Positions 35,152 to 44,270 of a stretch of 64,000 nucleotides of DNA are shown here, one piece after another (positions within the stretch are counted from its first letter, which is position 1; every line of letters starts with the position of its first letter). The DNA is taken from the NCBI RefSeq assembly GCF_900091505.1, contig NZ_LT607409.1:2666001-2730000 (forward strand), given 5' to 3'. This DNA is from Micromonospora chokoriensis (GTDB taxonomy: Bacteria; Actinomycetota; Actinomycetes; Mycobacteriales; Micromonosporaceae). The notes beneath the pieces were generated by a model. That model made no database searches. It was not told the origin of the DNA and saw only the letters and a list, made by a program, of their open reading frames with translations. A program made the translations under genes and the position numbers.

Positions 35152-35550
35152 TCAGCGGACGCAGGTCGGGCAGGTGCCGAAGATCTCCAGGGTGTGACTG
35201 ACGTCGGCGTAGCCGTGCTGCGCGGCGACCCGGTCGGCCCAGCTCTCCACGGCCGGGCCGGCCACCTCGACGGTGCGCCCGCAGGCCCGGCAGACGAGGT
35301 GGTGGTGGTGCCCCTCGCTGCACCGGCGGTAGAGGTGCTCGCCGCCCGGCGGGCGCATCACGTCGATCTCGCCGGCGTCGGCGAGCCCCTGCAGGGTGCG
35401 GTAGACGGTGGTCAGGCCCACCCGTTCACCGCGTTGCCGCAGCATGGCGTGCAGGTCCTGGGCGCTGTGGAAGCCCTCCATCTCGCCCAGCAGCGCGCTC
35501 ACCGCCGAGCGTTGCCGCGTGTTACGCACCGCGGCGCTGCTCTCGCTCAT
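35152..35550 (-). CDS. zur: Fur-family zinc uptake regulator Zur
   Basis: A 132-residue Fur-family regulator. The winged helix reads RNTRQRSAVSALLGEME..FHSAQDLH; metal sites: HHHHLVCRACG and the C-terminal CPTC (structural zinc). With znuABC nearby and an ArsR gene fused upstream this is Zur, as in M. tuberculosis (Rv2358-Rv2359). ATG with GGGAGGG 7 nt before. It overlaps the ArsR gene by 4 nt. Confidence 0.92.
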   Translation of the reverse strand: MSESSAAVRNTRQRSAVSALLGEMEGFHSAQDLHAMLRQRGERVGLTTVYRTLQGLADAGEIDVMRPPGGEHLYRRCSEGHHHHLVCRACGRTVEVAGPAVESWADRVAAQHGYADVSHTLEIFGTCPTCVR

Positions 35551-35846
35551 GATCCCTCCCCGGCGTGGCTGACGGCGTCCGCCACGATGTGCGCGACGTG
35601 CTCGTCCACGAGGCTGTAGGCGATCTCCCGACCACGGCGGGAACCGCGGACCACTCCCGCGCCGCGCAGCACCCGCAGGTGCTGGGAGACCAGCGGCTGC
35701 GCGGCGCCGAGTTTCTCCACCAGCTCGTGCACGCATCGTTCACCGTCGGCCAGCTCGCTGACGATGGCCAGGCGGATCGGCGCGGACAGGGCGCGGAGCA
35801 GTTCGCTGGCCCCGTCGAACCCGTCGTAACCCGTCGCGCTGGTCAT
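35547..35846 (-). CDS. ArsR-family metalloregulator (SmtB-like)
   Basis: A 99-residue ArsR/SmtB winged-helix protein: CVHELVEKLGAAQPLVSQHLRVLRGAGVV (HTH at about 40-66). One Cys (CVHEL) and DEHVAHIVADAVSHAG (alpha5-type His/Asp pair) would bind zinc. In M. tuberculosis SmtB represses zur and is released by zinc. Same order here. Confidence 0.9.
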   Translation of the reverse strand: MTSATGYDGFDGASELLRALSAPIRLAIVSELADGERCVHELVEKLGAAQPLVSQHLRVLRGAGVVRGSRRGREIAYSLVDEHVAHIVADAVSHAGEGS

Positions 35847-35889
35847 CTTGCAACGGTAACCAATACCACCGACGTCCCGCTGATCAGGA

Positions 35890-36756
35890 TCAGCTCAGCA
35901 CGACCTCGTGCGGTTCGGGTGCTGGGGCGGGCGCCGGTGTCGCCCGGCGGCGCAGTGTCCGCCAGATGCCGCCCGCCACGGCCACGACCAGGAAGGACGC
36001 GATCGCCACCAGCACCACCGAGGCGCCGGGAGCGGTGTCCGCCGTCGCCGCCACCCAGACACCGGAGCCGGCGGCGAAGAGCCCGAGCGCCATCGCGGCG
36101 GCCATCGTGCTGCGGAACCCCCGGGTGACCTGCTGGGCGGTGGCGACCGGCACCACCATCAGCGCGCTGATCAGGAGCACCCCGACGGCCCGCATCGCGA
36201 TGGTCACGGTGACCGCGGTGGCGACCGCGATCAGCAGGTTCAGCGTGCGTACCGGGAGGCCGGAGACCCGGGCGTACTCCTCGTCGTGGCTGACCGCGAA
36301 GAGCGCCGGCCGCAACGCGATCATCGTGACCAGGATCGCCGCGCCGAGCACCGCGATGGTGACCAGGTCGGCGGGCGAGATGGTGGTCAGCGACCCGAAC
36401 AGGTAGGCGTTGAGGTTCGCGCTGGTCGCGTCCGAGAGGCCGACGAGCAGGACGCCGCCCGCGATGCCGCCGTAGAAGAGCAGGGCCAGGGCCAGGTCAC
36501 CGGAGGTACGCCCCCGGGCGCGCACCAGTTCGATGGCGACCGCGCCGATGGTGGCGGCGATCACCGCGACCAGGACCGGTGAGCGGTTGAGCAGGAGGCC
36601 GGCCCCGACGCCGGTCAACGCCACGTGCCCGACACCGTCACCGATCAACGCCAGTCGGCGCTGCACCAGGTAGATGCCGAGCGCCGGGGCGGCCAGGCCG
36701 ATCACCAGAGCGCCGATCAGGGCGCGCTGCATGTAGGGGTACTGGAAGAGTTCCAT
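35890..36756 (-). CDS. znuB: zinc ABC transporter permease ZnuB
   Basis: A 288-residue ABC-3 family permease with 7-8 membrane segments and the family motif GVLLISALMVVPVATAQQ. It forms the membrane channel of the Zn2+ importer with ZnuC and ZnuA. ATG giving MELFQYPYMQRALIG. Adjacent (3 bp) to znuC. An inverted repeat (GCTGATC-AG-GATCAGC) overlaps the stop codon. Confidence 0.93.
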   Translation of the reverse strand: MELFQYPYMQRALIGALVIGLAAPALGIYLVQRRLALIGDGVGHVALTGVGAGLLLNRSPVLVAVIAATIGAVAIELVRARGRTSGDLALALLFYGGIAGGVLLVGLSDATSANLNAYLFGSLTTISPADLVTIAVLGAAILVTMIALRPALFAVSHDEEYARVSGLPVRTLNLLIAVATAVTVTIAMRAVGVLLISALMVVPVATAQQVTRGFRSTMAAAMALGLFAAGSGVWVAATADTAPGASVVLVAIASFLVVAVAGGIWRTLRRRATPAPAPAPEPHEVVLS

Positions 36757-36759
36757 CGG

Positions 36760-37521
36760 TCAGTTGCTCCACAGCCCGGCGGGCTCGTCGTAGCAGTGCG
36801 GGTGCACGTGGTCGTGGTCGGGCGCCGCGTGGTGCCCGGCCGGGTCCGGTACCGCGCCGTCGTGGGCGATACGACCCTCGTGAACGACGACAGCCCGGCT
36901 GATCACCGGCCGCAGGGGGCCCAGCTCGTGCGCGACCAGCAGCACCGTCCCGCCGTCGCCGACGAAGTCGCGTAGCGCGCCGGCGAACGCCTCCTGGCTG
37001 GCCGCGTCCACCCCCGCGGTGGGCTCGTCGAGGACCAGCAGCTCCGGTTTGCCGGCCAGGGCACGGGCGATCAGGGTGCGCTGCTGCTGGCCGCCGGAGA
37101 GCGTGGCGACCGGGTCACCGGCCCGGTCGGCGAGCCCGACGGCGAGCAGCGCGGCGTCGACGGCGGCGCGGTCGGCGCGGCCCGGTGGGCGGAGCACCCC
37201 CCGGCGGGCCAGCCGGCCGGAGGCCACCACCTCACGGACGGTGGCCGGCACACCGCCGCCGGCGCCCAGGCGCTGCGGGACGTACCCGATGCGGGCCCAC
37301 TGCCGGAAGCGCCGCAGCGGCCGGTCGAAGAGGGTGACCGAGCCGGCGCTGAGCGGCACCAGCCCGAGTACGGCGCGGATCAGTGTCGACTTGCCGGACC
37401 CGTTGGCGCCGAGCACCGCGACGACCTCGCCGGCGGTCACGGTGAGCGAGATGTCCCGGAGCACGGGGCGGCCGTCGTAGCCGACCACCCCGTGCTCGAC
37501 GGTGATGACAGGTGCGGTCAC
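36760..37521 (-). CDS. znuC: zinc ABC transporter ATPase ZnuC
   Basis: A 253-residue ABC ATPase: P-loop GANGSGKST, signature LSGGQQQR, Walker B LLVLDEPTAGVD, H-loop VAHEL. The last 30 residues are His-rich (HHAAPDHDHVHPH), a likely zinc-binding tail. Overlaps znuA by 4 bp. Confidence 0.94.
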   Translation of the reverse strand: MTAPVITVEHGVVGYDGRPVLRDISLTVTAGEVVAVLGANGSGKSTLIRAVLGLVPLSAGSVTLFDRPLRRFRQWARIGYVPQRLGAGGGVPATVREVVASGRLARRGVLRPPGRADRAAVDAALLAVGLADRAGDPVATLSGGQQQRTLIARALAGKPELLVLDEPTAGVDAASQEAFAGALRDFVGDGGTVLLVAHELGPLRPVISRAVVVHEGRIAHDGAVPDPAGHHAAPDHDHVHPHCYDEPAGLWSN

Positions 37522-38462
37522 GAGCAGCTCAAGGCCGTCTGCAGGGTCTGCAGGTTGGTACGCATCACCGAAAGGTAGTCCCCGTTGCTGCCGGCGGCGA
37601 GCCCTTCGATCGGGTCCAGCACGGCGGTCCTCGCGCCGACCTGGCCGGCGATGGTCTCGGCGACCTTCGGGCTGACCAGCGTCTCGAAGAAGATCGTGGT
37701 GGCCTGGTGCTCCTTCGCCTCCTCGATCACGTGCGCGAGCCGCTGCGGCGAGGGCTCGACGTCCGGGCTCAGCCCGGTGATGCCGACCTGGTCGAGCTGG
37801 TACCTGTCGGCGAGGTAACCGAACGCCGCGTGACTGGTCACGATCTCCCGCCGCTGGCAGGTCGCCAGGCCGGTCTTGAACTCGCTGTCCAGGGCCGTCA
37901 GGTCGGCGCGGAGCGTCGCGGCGCGGGCGGTGTAGTCGGCCGCGTGGTCCGGGTCGGCGGCGCCGAGCCGCTGGGCGAGCTGGTCGCCGATGCCGGCCAG
38001 CCGGGTGGGGTCGAGCCAGACGTGCGGGTCCTTGCCGCCGCTGTCCTCGGTGTGACCCTCCTCGCCCTCGTGGTCGTGCCCGCCGGCGGAGGCGTCCAGC
38101 AGCGGCTGCACGCTCGTCACGTCGAAGGCCCGGTCGCCGCCGTTCTGCGCGACGGCGTCGTCCACGGCCGGCTGGAAACCCTTGAGGTAGACGATCAGCT
38201 CCGCGTCACTGACCTGGCCGACCTGGCTCGGGTTGAGCTCCAGGTCGTGCGGCTCGGCACCGGGCTTGGCCAGGTTGGTCACCCGGACGGCGTCGCCGCC
38301 GATCCGCTCGGAGAGGAACTGGAGGGGGTAGAACGCGGCCACCACGTCGACTCTCTTCGGGTCGGCGCCGGCCGAGTCACCGGTGGAGCAGCCGGCCCCG
38401 GCGCCCAGGGCGAGCAGGGCGGCCGCGGCGGCCAGGACGCGGTACGTGGAGCGGTTAATCAT
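37518..38462 (-). CDS. znuA: zinc ABC transporter substrate-binding lipoprotein ZnuA
   Basis: A 314-residue cluster A-I binding protein: signal and lipobox (LGAGAGCS), then AFYPLQFLSERIGG, GAEPHDLELNPSQ (first His ligand), the His/Asp/Glu-rich loop GGHDHEGEEGHTEDSGG, DPHVWLD (second His), TSHAAFGYLADRY (third His). Zinc is the likely metal given Zur. ATG giving MINRSTYRV; upstream is a Zur-like box. Confidence 0.94.
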   Translation of the reverse strand: MINRSTYRVLAAAAALLALGAGAGCSTGDSAGADPKRVDVVAAFYPLQFLSERIGGDAVRVTNLAKPGAEPHDLELNPSQVGQVSDAELIVYLKGFQPAVDDAVAQNGGDRAFDVTSVQPLLDASAGGHDHEGEEGHTEDSGGKDPHVWLDPTRLAGIGDQLAQRLGAADPDHAADYTARAATLRADLTALDSEFKTGLATCQRREIVTSHAAFGYLADRYQLDQVGITGLSPDVEPSPQRLAHVIEEAKEHQATTIFFETLVSPKVAETIAGQVGARTAVLDPIEGLAAGSNGDYLSVMRTNLQTLQTALSCS

Positions 38463-38482
38463 GTGAACAACTGTCCGTGGCA

Positions 38483-38498
38483 ACGATAATGATTGTCA
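38483..38498. promoter_or_regulatory. Zur-box-like palindrome upstream of znuA
   Basis: ACGATAATGATTGTCA lies 21-36 bp upstream of the znuA ATG. As a 7-1-7 inverted repeat it matches the Fur/Zur-type pattern (TGACAAT-C-ATTATCG, 5 of 7 pairs). AT-rich against a very GC-rich background. Zur with zinc would repress znuACB here. Confidence 0.8.
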
Positions 38499-38524
38499 AA
38501 AACGCATGAACGCATGATTGCATG

Positions 38525-38782
38525 TCAGAGCAGCTTCGCGAGGCCGACAGTCACGAGCAGGGTCAGCATCAGCAGCCGGATCAGGCGGGTCCGCGGCGCC
38601 TGAACCGCCCAGGTCGTCGCCAACAGGGCGATCAGACCCGCGGCGAGCGCCAATGTCAGCAGCCCGCCGACCACCCCCGGCGTGAAGAACGCCACCAGCA
38701 CCACCACCAGGGTGAGCAGGAACACCGACGTCGGGTTCGCCCCGGCCAACCGGGCGAGCAGAGGGCGCTGCGTACGCTGCAT
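38525..38782 (-). CDS. small membrane protein, DUF6703-like
   Basis: An 85-residue protein with three hydrophobic segments (SVFLLTLVVVLVAFF, GVVGGLLTLALAAGLIALL, LIRLLMLTLLVTVGL) and a basic start (MQRTQRPLLARL). It resembles a small actinobacterial family I know as DUF6703; unsure. It is divergent from the monooxygenase-like gene with 29 bp between starts. Confidence 0.75.
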   Translation of the reverse strand: MQRTQRPLLARLAGANPTSVFLLTLVVVLVAFFTPGVVGGLLTLALAAGLIALLATTWAVQAPRTRLIRLLMLTLLVTVGLAKLL

Positions 38783-38811
38783 CCCACAGACTCTACGAGG
38801 AGGGGACCCCG

Positions 38812-39153
38812 TTGCTGGTGACCAACCGGTTCGTGGTCGACGTCGATGTCGCCGACGACTTCACCGAACGGGCGCACGCCGCCCTCACCGCCCTGGCCGC
38901 CCGCCCCGGCTACCTGCGCGGTCAACTGGTCCGGGCACTCGACGACCCCCGGTACTGGTCGCTGGTCACCGAATGGGAGTCCGTCGGCACCTACCGACGG
39001 GCGCTCGGCGCCTTCGACGTCAAGGTCAGCGCCGTGCCGCTGCTCGCCGAGTCGGTCGACGAGCCCTCCGCGTACGAGGCGCTGGCCGTCGCAGCACCCG
39101 GGGGAGCGGTGGTCGTCGCCGAGAGTGATCGGGCTGCGGGTCCTTACCGCTGA
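38812..39153 (+). CDS. antibiotic biosynthesis monooxygenase-like protein
   Basis: A 113-residue ABM-fold protein (ferredoxin-like): VTNRFVVDVDVADDFTERA at the start and WSLVTEWESVGTYRRAL. Members are small quinol/polyketide oxygenases or heme-degradation relatives. The start is a TTG with GAGGAGGGG 8 nt upstream; an in-frame GTG two codons later is the alternative. Confidence 0.82.
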   Translation: MLVTNRFVVDVDVADDFTERAHAALTALAARPGYLRGQLVRALDDPRYWSLVTEWESVGTYRRALGAFDVKVSAVPLLAESVDEPSAYEALAVAAPGGAVVVAESDRAAGPYR

Positions 39154-39165
39154 GCCGCCGGACAC

Positions 39166-39171
39166 TACGCT
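39166..39171 (+). promoter_or_regulatory. -10 box of a leaderless promoter
   Basis: TACGCT, then 6 nt, then ATG at 39178. Supports this ATG for the next gene. Confidence 0.5.
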
Positions 39172-39177
39172 GCTCCT

Positions 39178-39657
39178 ATGACCGCACCCGCCCCGCCACC
39201 CGGACCCGGGGTGGCTCCGCCGTTCGCCGCGCCGCCCACCGAGGGCCGCCGCACCCGGCTCTGGCTCGGCCTCGGCGTCGGCGCGCTCGCCGTGCTGCTC
39301 TGCTGTGGTGGGGGCGGCACCGCCGTCGTCGGCCTGGCCGTCAGCGGCGTGCAGGCGATCCGGGAGCAGGCCCGCACCGTGACCGGCGACTACTACCAGG
39401 CGCTCGTCGAACGCAACTACGGGCGGGCGTACGACCAGCTGTGCGACGACGCGCAGCGGCGTGAGTCCCGGCCCGAGTTCGAACGGCGTGCCGCCGCCGA
39501 GCCGCAGGTCGCGGCGTTCCGGATCGGTGAGGTGGACACCACCACCCTGACCGTTCCCGTCGACGTGACGCTCGCCGGCGGCGATCGGGAGCAGCAGCAG
39601 GTCAGCCTCGGCCAGGACGGGCAGACCGGGGGCGTGGAGGTCTGCGGGGTCAGCTGA
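39178..39657 (+). CDS. single-span membrane protein, unknown
   Basis: A 159-residue protein: Pro/Ala-rich N-terminus, one membrane span at about 29-55 (LGLGVGALAVLLCCGGGGTAVVGLAVSG), then an external domain with two Cys (LCDDAQ and VCGVS) that may pair. This layout (short disordered part, span, small NTF2-like domain with YYQALVERNYGRAYDQLC) is common in actinobacteria. Function unknown. Confidence 0.78.
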   Translation: MTAPAPPPGPGVAPPFAAPPTEGRRTRLWLGLGVGALAVLLCCGGGGTAVVGLAVSGVQAIREQARTVTGDYYQALVERNYGRAYDQLCDDAQRRESRPEFERRAAAEPQVAAFRIGEVDTTTLTVPVDVTLAGGDREQQQVSLGQDGQTGGVEVCGVS

Positions 39658-39771
39658 CCCGCCCCCGGTATTCTGCTGGGCTCAGGGCCCCGGTGGTCGT
39701 ACCGTGGTCCCGAACTGACCGTTCCATCCACATCTCGCCCCCGCCGACCGCCAGCCGGCGTAGGAGGAAAC

Positions 39772-41151
<1,380 letters not shown>

Positions 41152-41161
41152 GACGCTGCGC

Positions 41162-41204
41162 ACGGGGCCTCGGCCGACGCGATGAGCGCCGGTCGGGGCC
41201 CCGT
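41162..41204. terminator. hairpin terminator after glyS
   Basis: Arms of 17 nt (ACGGGGCCTCGGCCGAC and GCCGGTCGGGGCCCCGT), 14 of 17 complementary with G-U pairs, 9-nt loop. Its right arm touches the -10 box of dusB, so it may terminate glyS and set the dusB promoter boundary. Confidence 0.75.
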
Positions 41205-41209
41205 ACACT
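41204..41209 (+). promoter_or_regulatory. -10 box of a leaderless promoter (dusB)
   Basis: TACACT, then 6 nt, then GTG at 41216. It supports the GTG start and a leaderless mRNA. Confidence 0.55.
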
Positions 41210-41215
41210 TGTGCG

Positions 41216-42388
41216 GTGACTGCCTCGACCATGCCCGTGCTGCGGCCGTTGACTCTCGGGCCGTACCAGGTGTGGCCGCCGGTGGTGCTCGCCCCGATGG
41301 CCGGGATCACCAACGTCGGGTTCCGCCGGCTCTGCCGGGAGCAGGGCGGCGGCATCTACGTCTGCGAAATGATCACCACGCGTGCGTTGGTCGAGCGCAA
41401 CCCGAAGACGCTGCGCATGATCGCTTTCGGCGACGACGAGAAGCCGCGCAGCCTCCAGCTCTACGGCACCGACCCGGAGATCACCGCAGCCGCCGTCCGG
41501 ATCGTGGTCGAGCGCAACCTGGCCGATCACATCGACCTCAACTTCGGCTGCCCGGTCCCCAAAGTCACCCGACGCGGCGGCGGTGCGGCGTTGCCGTGGC
41601 GGCGTCGGCTCTTCGCCCGACTGGTGAAGGCCGCCGTGGACGCCGCGGCACCGTCCGGGGTGCCGGTCACGGTCAAGATGCGCAAGGGTATCGACGACGA
41701 CCATCTGACGTACGTCGAAGCGGGCCTGGCCGCCCAGGACGCCGGCGTGGCCGCGGTTGCCCTGCACGGGCGGACCGCGTCGCAGCGGTACTCGGGCACC
41801 GCCGACTGGGACGCGATCGCCACCCTGAAGCAGGCCCTCGACGTGCCGGTGCTCGGCAACGGTGACATCTGGGAGGCCGACGACGCGCTGCGGATGGTCG
41901 CGCACACCGGCGTGGACGGCGTGGTCGTCGGTCGCGGCTGCCTGGGCCGGCCGTGGCTCTTCGCCGACCTGGAGGCCGCCTTCAACGGCCGGCCGGAACG
42001 GCGACTGCCCACCCTCGGCGAGGTGGCGGCGACCATGCGCCGGCACGCCGAGCTGCTGGTGGACCAGTTCGTGGCGGGCGCCCGCAACCCGGCCCGAGGC
42101 GAACGCGACGGCTGCACCGACTTCCGCAAGCACGTCGCCTGGTACCTCAAGGGTTTCCCGGTCGGCGGCGAACTGCGCCGCTCACTGGCGATGATCGAGA
42201 GCCTGGCCCAGCTCGACGACCTGCTCGGCAAGCTCGACCCGACCGAGCCGTTCCCGGTGGCCACGCTGGGCCAGCCGCGCGGGCGCACCAACTCGCCGGG
42301 CAAGGTCGCCCTGCCGGACGGTTGGCTGGCCAGCCGGGACGACGACACCGTCCCCGAGGGCGCCGAGATGGACGACTCCGGCGGCTGA
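41216..42388 (+). CDS. dusB: tRNA-dihydrouridine synthase DusB
   Basis: A 390-residue FMN-dependent Dus: PVVLAPMAGITNVGFRRL (flavin), DLNFGCPVPKVTRRGGGAALPWRR (the Cys is the catalytic acid), VTVKMRKG, LHGRTASQRYSG, and GNGDIW with VGRGCLGRPWLF. It reduces uridine in the tRNA D loop. GTG start. The C-terminal ~50 residues are variable. Confidence 0.94.
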   Translation: MTASTMPVLRPLTLGPYQVWPPVVLAPMAGITNVGFRRLCREQGGGIYVCEMITTRALVERNPKTLRMIAFGDDEKPRSLQLYGTDPEITAAAVRIVVERNLADHIDLNFGCPVPKVTRRGGGAALPWRRRLFARLVKAAVDAAAPSGVPVTVKMRKGIDDDHLTYVEAGLAAQDAGVAAVALHGRTASQRYSGTADWDAIATLKQALDVPVLGNGDIWEADDALRMVAHTGVDGVVVGRGCLGRPWLFADLEAAFNGRPERRLPTLGEVAATMRRHAELLVDQFVAGARNPARGERDGCTDFRKHVAWYLKGFPVGGELRRSLAMIESLAQLDDLLGKLDPTEPFPVATLGQPRGRTNSPGKVALPDGWLASRDDDTVPEGAEMDDSGG

Positions 42389-42417
42389 GCCTCTGGTCCG
42401 CGCCGGGACACCGTCAG

Positions 42418-42490
42418 CGGCGTGTCTCTGCTCTGCCGGCGTGTCTCTGCTCTGCTGGCGTGTCCCTGCTCTGCCGGCGTGGTCTCTTTG
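42418..42490. repeat. 19-bp tandem repeat
   Basis: CGGCGTGTCTCTGCTCTGC repeated three times with a decaying fourth copy, period exactly 19 bp, shortly after dusB. No function seen. Confidence 0.85.
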
Positions 42491-42568
42491 CAGGGGTCTT
42501 TGTCGGGTGCCGCCCTGCTTCGCTTCCGGCGGGCGCGGAGGTCGGACTCGGGGGTGCGGCAGGCTGTC

Positions 42569-42851
42569 GAGCTGATGTCGTAAACGAGTCAAGACCTGAG
42601 CTCGGAGTGCGCTACGCGGCACGGCGTGGCGCTGGCACGGCGCTGGCACGGCGTTTGCGCGGCGCTGGCCTTGCGTGGCGCTGGCCTCGCGTGGCGCTGG
42701 CCTTGCGTGGCGTTTGCGCGGTGCTGGCCTTGCGTGGCGTTTGCGCGGCGCTGGCCTTGCGTGGCGCTGGCACGGCGCTGGCGCAGGGTGGCGCTGCCAT
42801 CGCGGCGCTCCGGATGCCGTTGCGACGCTGATTCGTCTACGACATCAGCTC
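42569..42851. repeat. long-range inverted repeat H7 enclosing tandem repeats
   Basis: GAGCTGATGTCGTAAACGAGTC (given in parts: GAGCTGATGTCG then TAAACGAGTC) at 42569-42590 is matched in reverse at 42830-42851 in 20 of 22 positions. The 239 bp between hold repeats of GCGTTTGCGCGGCGCTGGCC and GTGGCGCTGGC at about 42620-42793. It resembles a small element with terminal inverted repeats, but no ORF inside is convincing. Confidence 0.8.
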
Positions 42852-42900
42852 CAAAGGATCCGCGATACACCTGACAGCCCCGTGCCGGGCGCGCGTTGTG

Positions 42901-42979
42901 AAGATCCGCGCAACACTGGGGATGTTGGTGTGTCCCGCGTGTCGGAGGTAGCACTATCGCCGATGTTGTGAGGATCTTG
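42901..42979. repeat. imperfect hairpin element H8
   Basis: AAGATCCGCGCAACACTGG and its reverse partner CCGATGTTGTGAGGATCTT match at 15 of 19 positions around a 40-nt middle. GGTGTGTCCCGCG at 42928 and CTATCGCCG at 42954 echo pieces of elements H5 and H10; TGTTGTGAGGATCTTGG echoes the end of H3. Confidence 0.65.
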
Positions 42980-43077
42980 GGCGCGGGGCGCGGGGCGCGG
43001 GGCGCGGGGCGCGGGGCGCGGGGCGCGGGGCGCGGGGCGCGGGGCGCGGGGCGCGGGGCGCGGGGCGCGGGGCGCGG
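42979..43077. repeat. GGGGCGC heptamer array
   Basis: About 14 head-to-tail copies of GGGGCGC (7 bp), almost perfect over 99 bp, right after the hairpin ending GGATCTTGG. A multiple of 7 not 3, so frames cycle; it is not coding. Prone to slippage and length change. Confidence 0.95.
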
Positions 43078-43158
43078 ACACCTGATTCGAGCATGGTGAA
43101 GGACCGGGCCCCTTGGTGGGGTCCGGCCCTTCGGTGTTCGTTGGTGTGTTGTGGTGGT

Positions 43159-43821
43159 TTAGCTGGTGGCGTAGCCGCGGGTGGCGATCCAGTCGGCGAG
43201 GTGCTCGACGGTGACCTCGTAGGAGGCGGTGTTCGGGTCGGCAGAGTCGGCGATCTTGACGATGTCGCCGTTGTCGCGGTAGCCGACGACGCTGATGTAG
43301 TGCCCACCCTCGAAGGAGTGGATACCACCGTCGGTGTCAGTGGTGGTGCCGGCGATGTTGGCGACCACGGCCCGGCCGTCGTCGACGGTCTTGACGACGT
43401 CGGCGCGCAGCTTGTCGGTCTGCTTGTCGTCGGCCTTGGGGGTGCTGATCTCGACGGAGTGGTAGGCGTCGTTCTTGCCGGTCTCCTTGTTCAGCACCGG
43501 GGTGATGTCGTTGATGGAGTTGGTGCCGGCCTCGGTGGTGCCCATCTCCTTGGCCATGGCGTCCACGCTGATGTCCTTGCCCTGCACGGACAGGGCGTTA
43601 CGGGCGGCGGCGGGGCCGCAGTAGTAGAAGTTCGGCTGGGCTTCGTAGCGCACACCCAGCTGACGCTCGCCGTGGCCGTTGCGGTCGGTCTGCGTCTGCG
43701 ACGCGGGCTTGCTGGTGTTCGGGGCGGCGAAGGCGGTGGTGACGGGTCCGGCGATGGCGCCGCCGGTGAAGGCGAGGCCGGCGGCGGTCAGGGCGGTCTT
43801 ACGAATCAGATCGGTACGCAT
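43159..43821 (-). CDS. secreted C39-like cysteine peptidase
   Basis: A 220-residue exported protein. A Sec signal peptide ends near TTAFA-AP (residues ~1-33). The papain-like peptidase C39 motifs follow: catalytic Cys in YYCGPAAARNAL, catalytic His in GGHYISVVGY, then Asp in IADSADP. These domains cleave or process peptides, or act in the cell wall. ATG giving MRTDLIRKTA, GAGGAG upstream. Monocistronic. Confidence 0.87.
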   Translation of the reverse strand: MRTDLIRKTALTAAGLAFTGGAIAGPVTTAFAAPNTSKPASQTQTDRNGHGERQLGVRYEAQPNFYYCGPAAARNALSVQGKDISVDAMAKEMGTTEAGTNSINDITPVLNKETGKNDAYHSVEISTPKADDKQTDKLRADVVKTVDDGRAVVANIAGTTTDTDGGIHSFEGGHYISVVGYRDNGDIVKIADSADPNTASYEVTVEHLADWIATRGYATS

Positions 43822-44270
43822 GATGGCGTGCTCCTCTGCTTCATCGGGGGAACCCGCACGACTCAAGGGGGACGGCCATGCGGGGAAAGTTCACTGCCCG
43901 GCGACCCGGTGGGGCCGGCGTCGGGACAGACCACAACGGTCCGGGGCGGCGGATCATTCCGCCGGGCTCCTCGGCCCGTGCTGCTCGGTGGTGCGGGGGA
44001 TGTAACCGGGGCGGCCCGGCCGGTGTTCCCGGCGGCTGCCCTGCACCGGCGACCGACGGTCGCGGTGGCGTGCCAGGTATAACGACCCCGCCCGGCCGGC
44101 GATTCCGCCATCCGGGTGGCCCCGGCCACGGGACGTTACGCCTGATAACGGACATCGGGGCGGGGTGACCCACGCCGGGGCGGCGATGTGGGGGTGTTCG
44201 GGTCAAGGATGCCACCACCTCGGCGATCTGGAGTCGATCACCGAGGCGGTCGCTATGTCAGGTCAACGCC
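43822..44270. other. 449-bp intergenic region upstream of the C39-peptidase gene
   Basis: Holds the peptidase promoter and hairpin H9 near its end. No credible ORF. The sequence GGGCGGGGTGACC... is GC-rich, with several C-rich/G-rich tracts. Nothing more can be assigned. Confidence 0.6.
44211..44250. repeat. intergenic hairpin element H9
   Basis: CCTCGGCGATC and GATCACCGAGG (44218-44228, 44236-44246), 10 of 11 paired, with a 7-nt loop. The stretch at 44221-44240 is CGGCGATCTGGAGTCGATCA, 18/20 identical to H5. In reverse both H5 and H9 read TGATCGACT then 9 nt then CGAGGTGGTGG. Confidence 0.75.

Larger units (their letters stand above)
42389..43158. other. 770-bp repeat-filled intergenic region
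   Basis: Between convergent dusB and the C39-peptidase gene. Contains, in order, the 19-bp tandem repeat, inverted repeat H7 with inner repeats, hairpin H8 and the GGGGCGC array. ORFs through it are low-complexity translations of the repeats. I see no gene. Confidence 0.8.

Noticed and set aside
42612..42800. ORFs across the dusB-C39 gap (RARGAGL/ALRGAGL-type)
   Set aside because: They are translations of the GCGCTGGC and GGGGCGC repeats in several frames; no start signals.
42979..43077. Possible CRISPR array
   Set aside because: The 7-bp unit has no spacers and no cas gene is near; it is a simple tandem repeat.
43841..44218. 125-residue minus-strand ORF upstream of the C39 gene
   Set aside because: Pro/Arg-rich GC shadow without SD; overlaps the peptidase start region.
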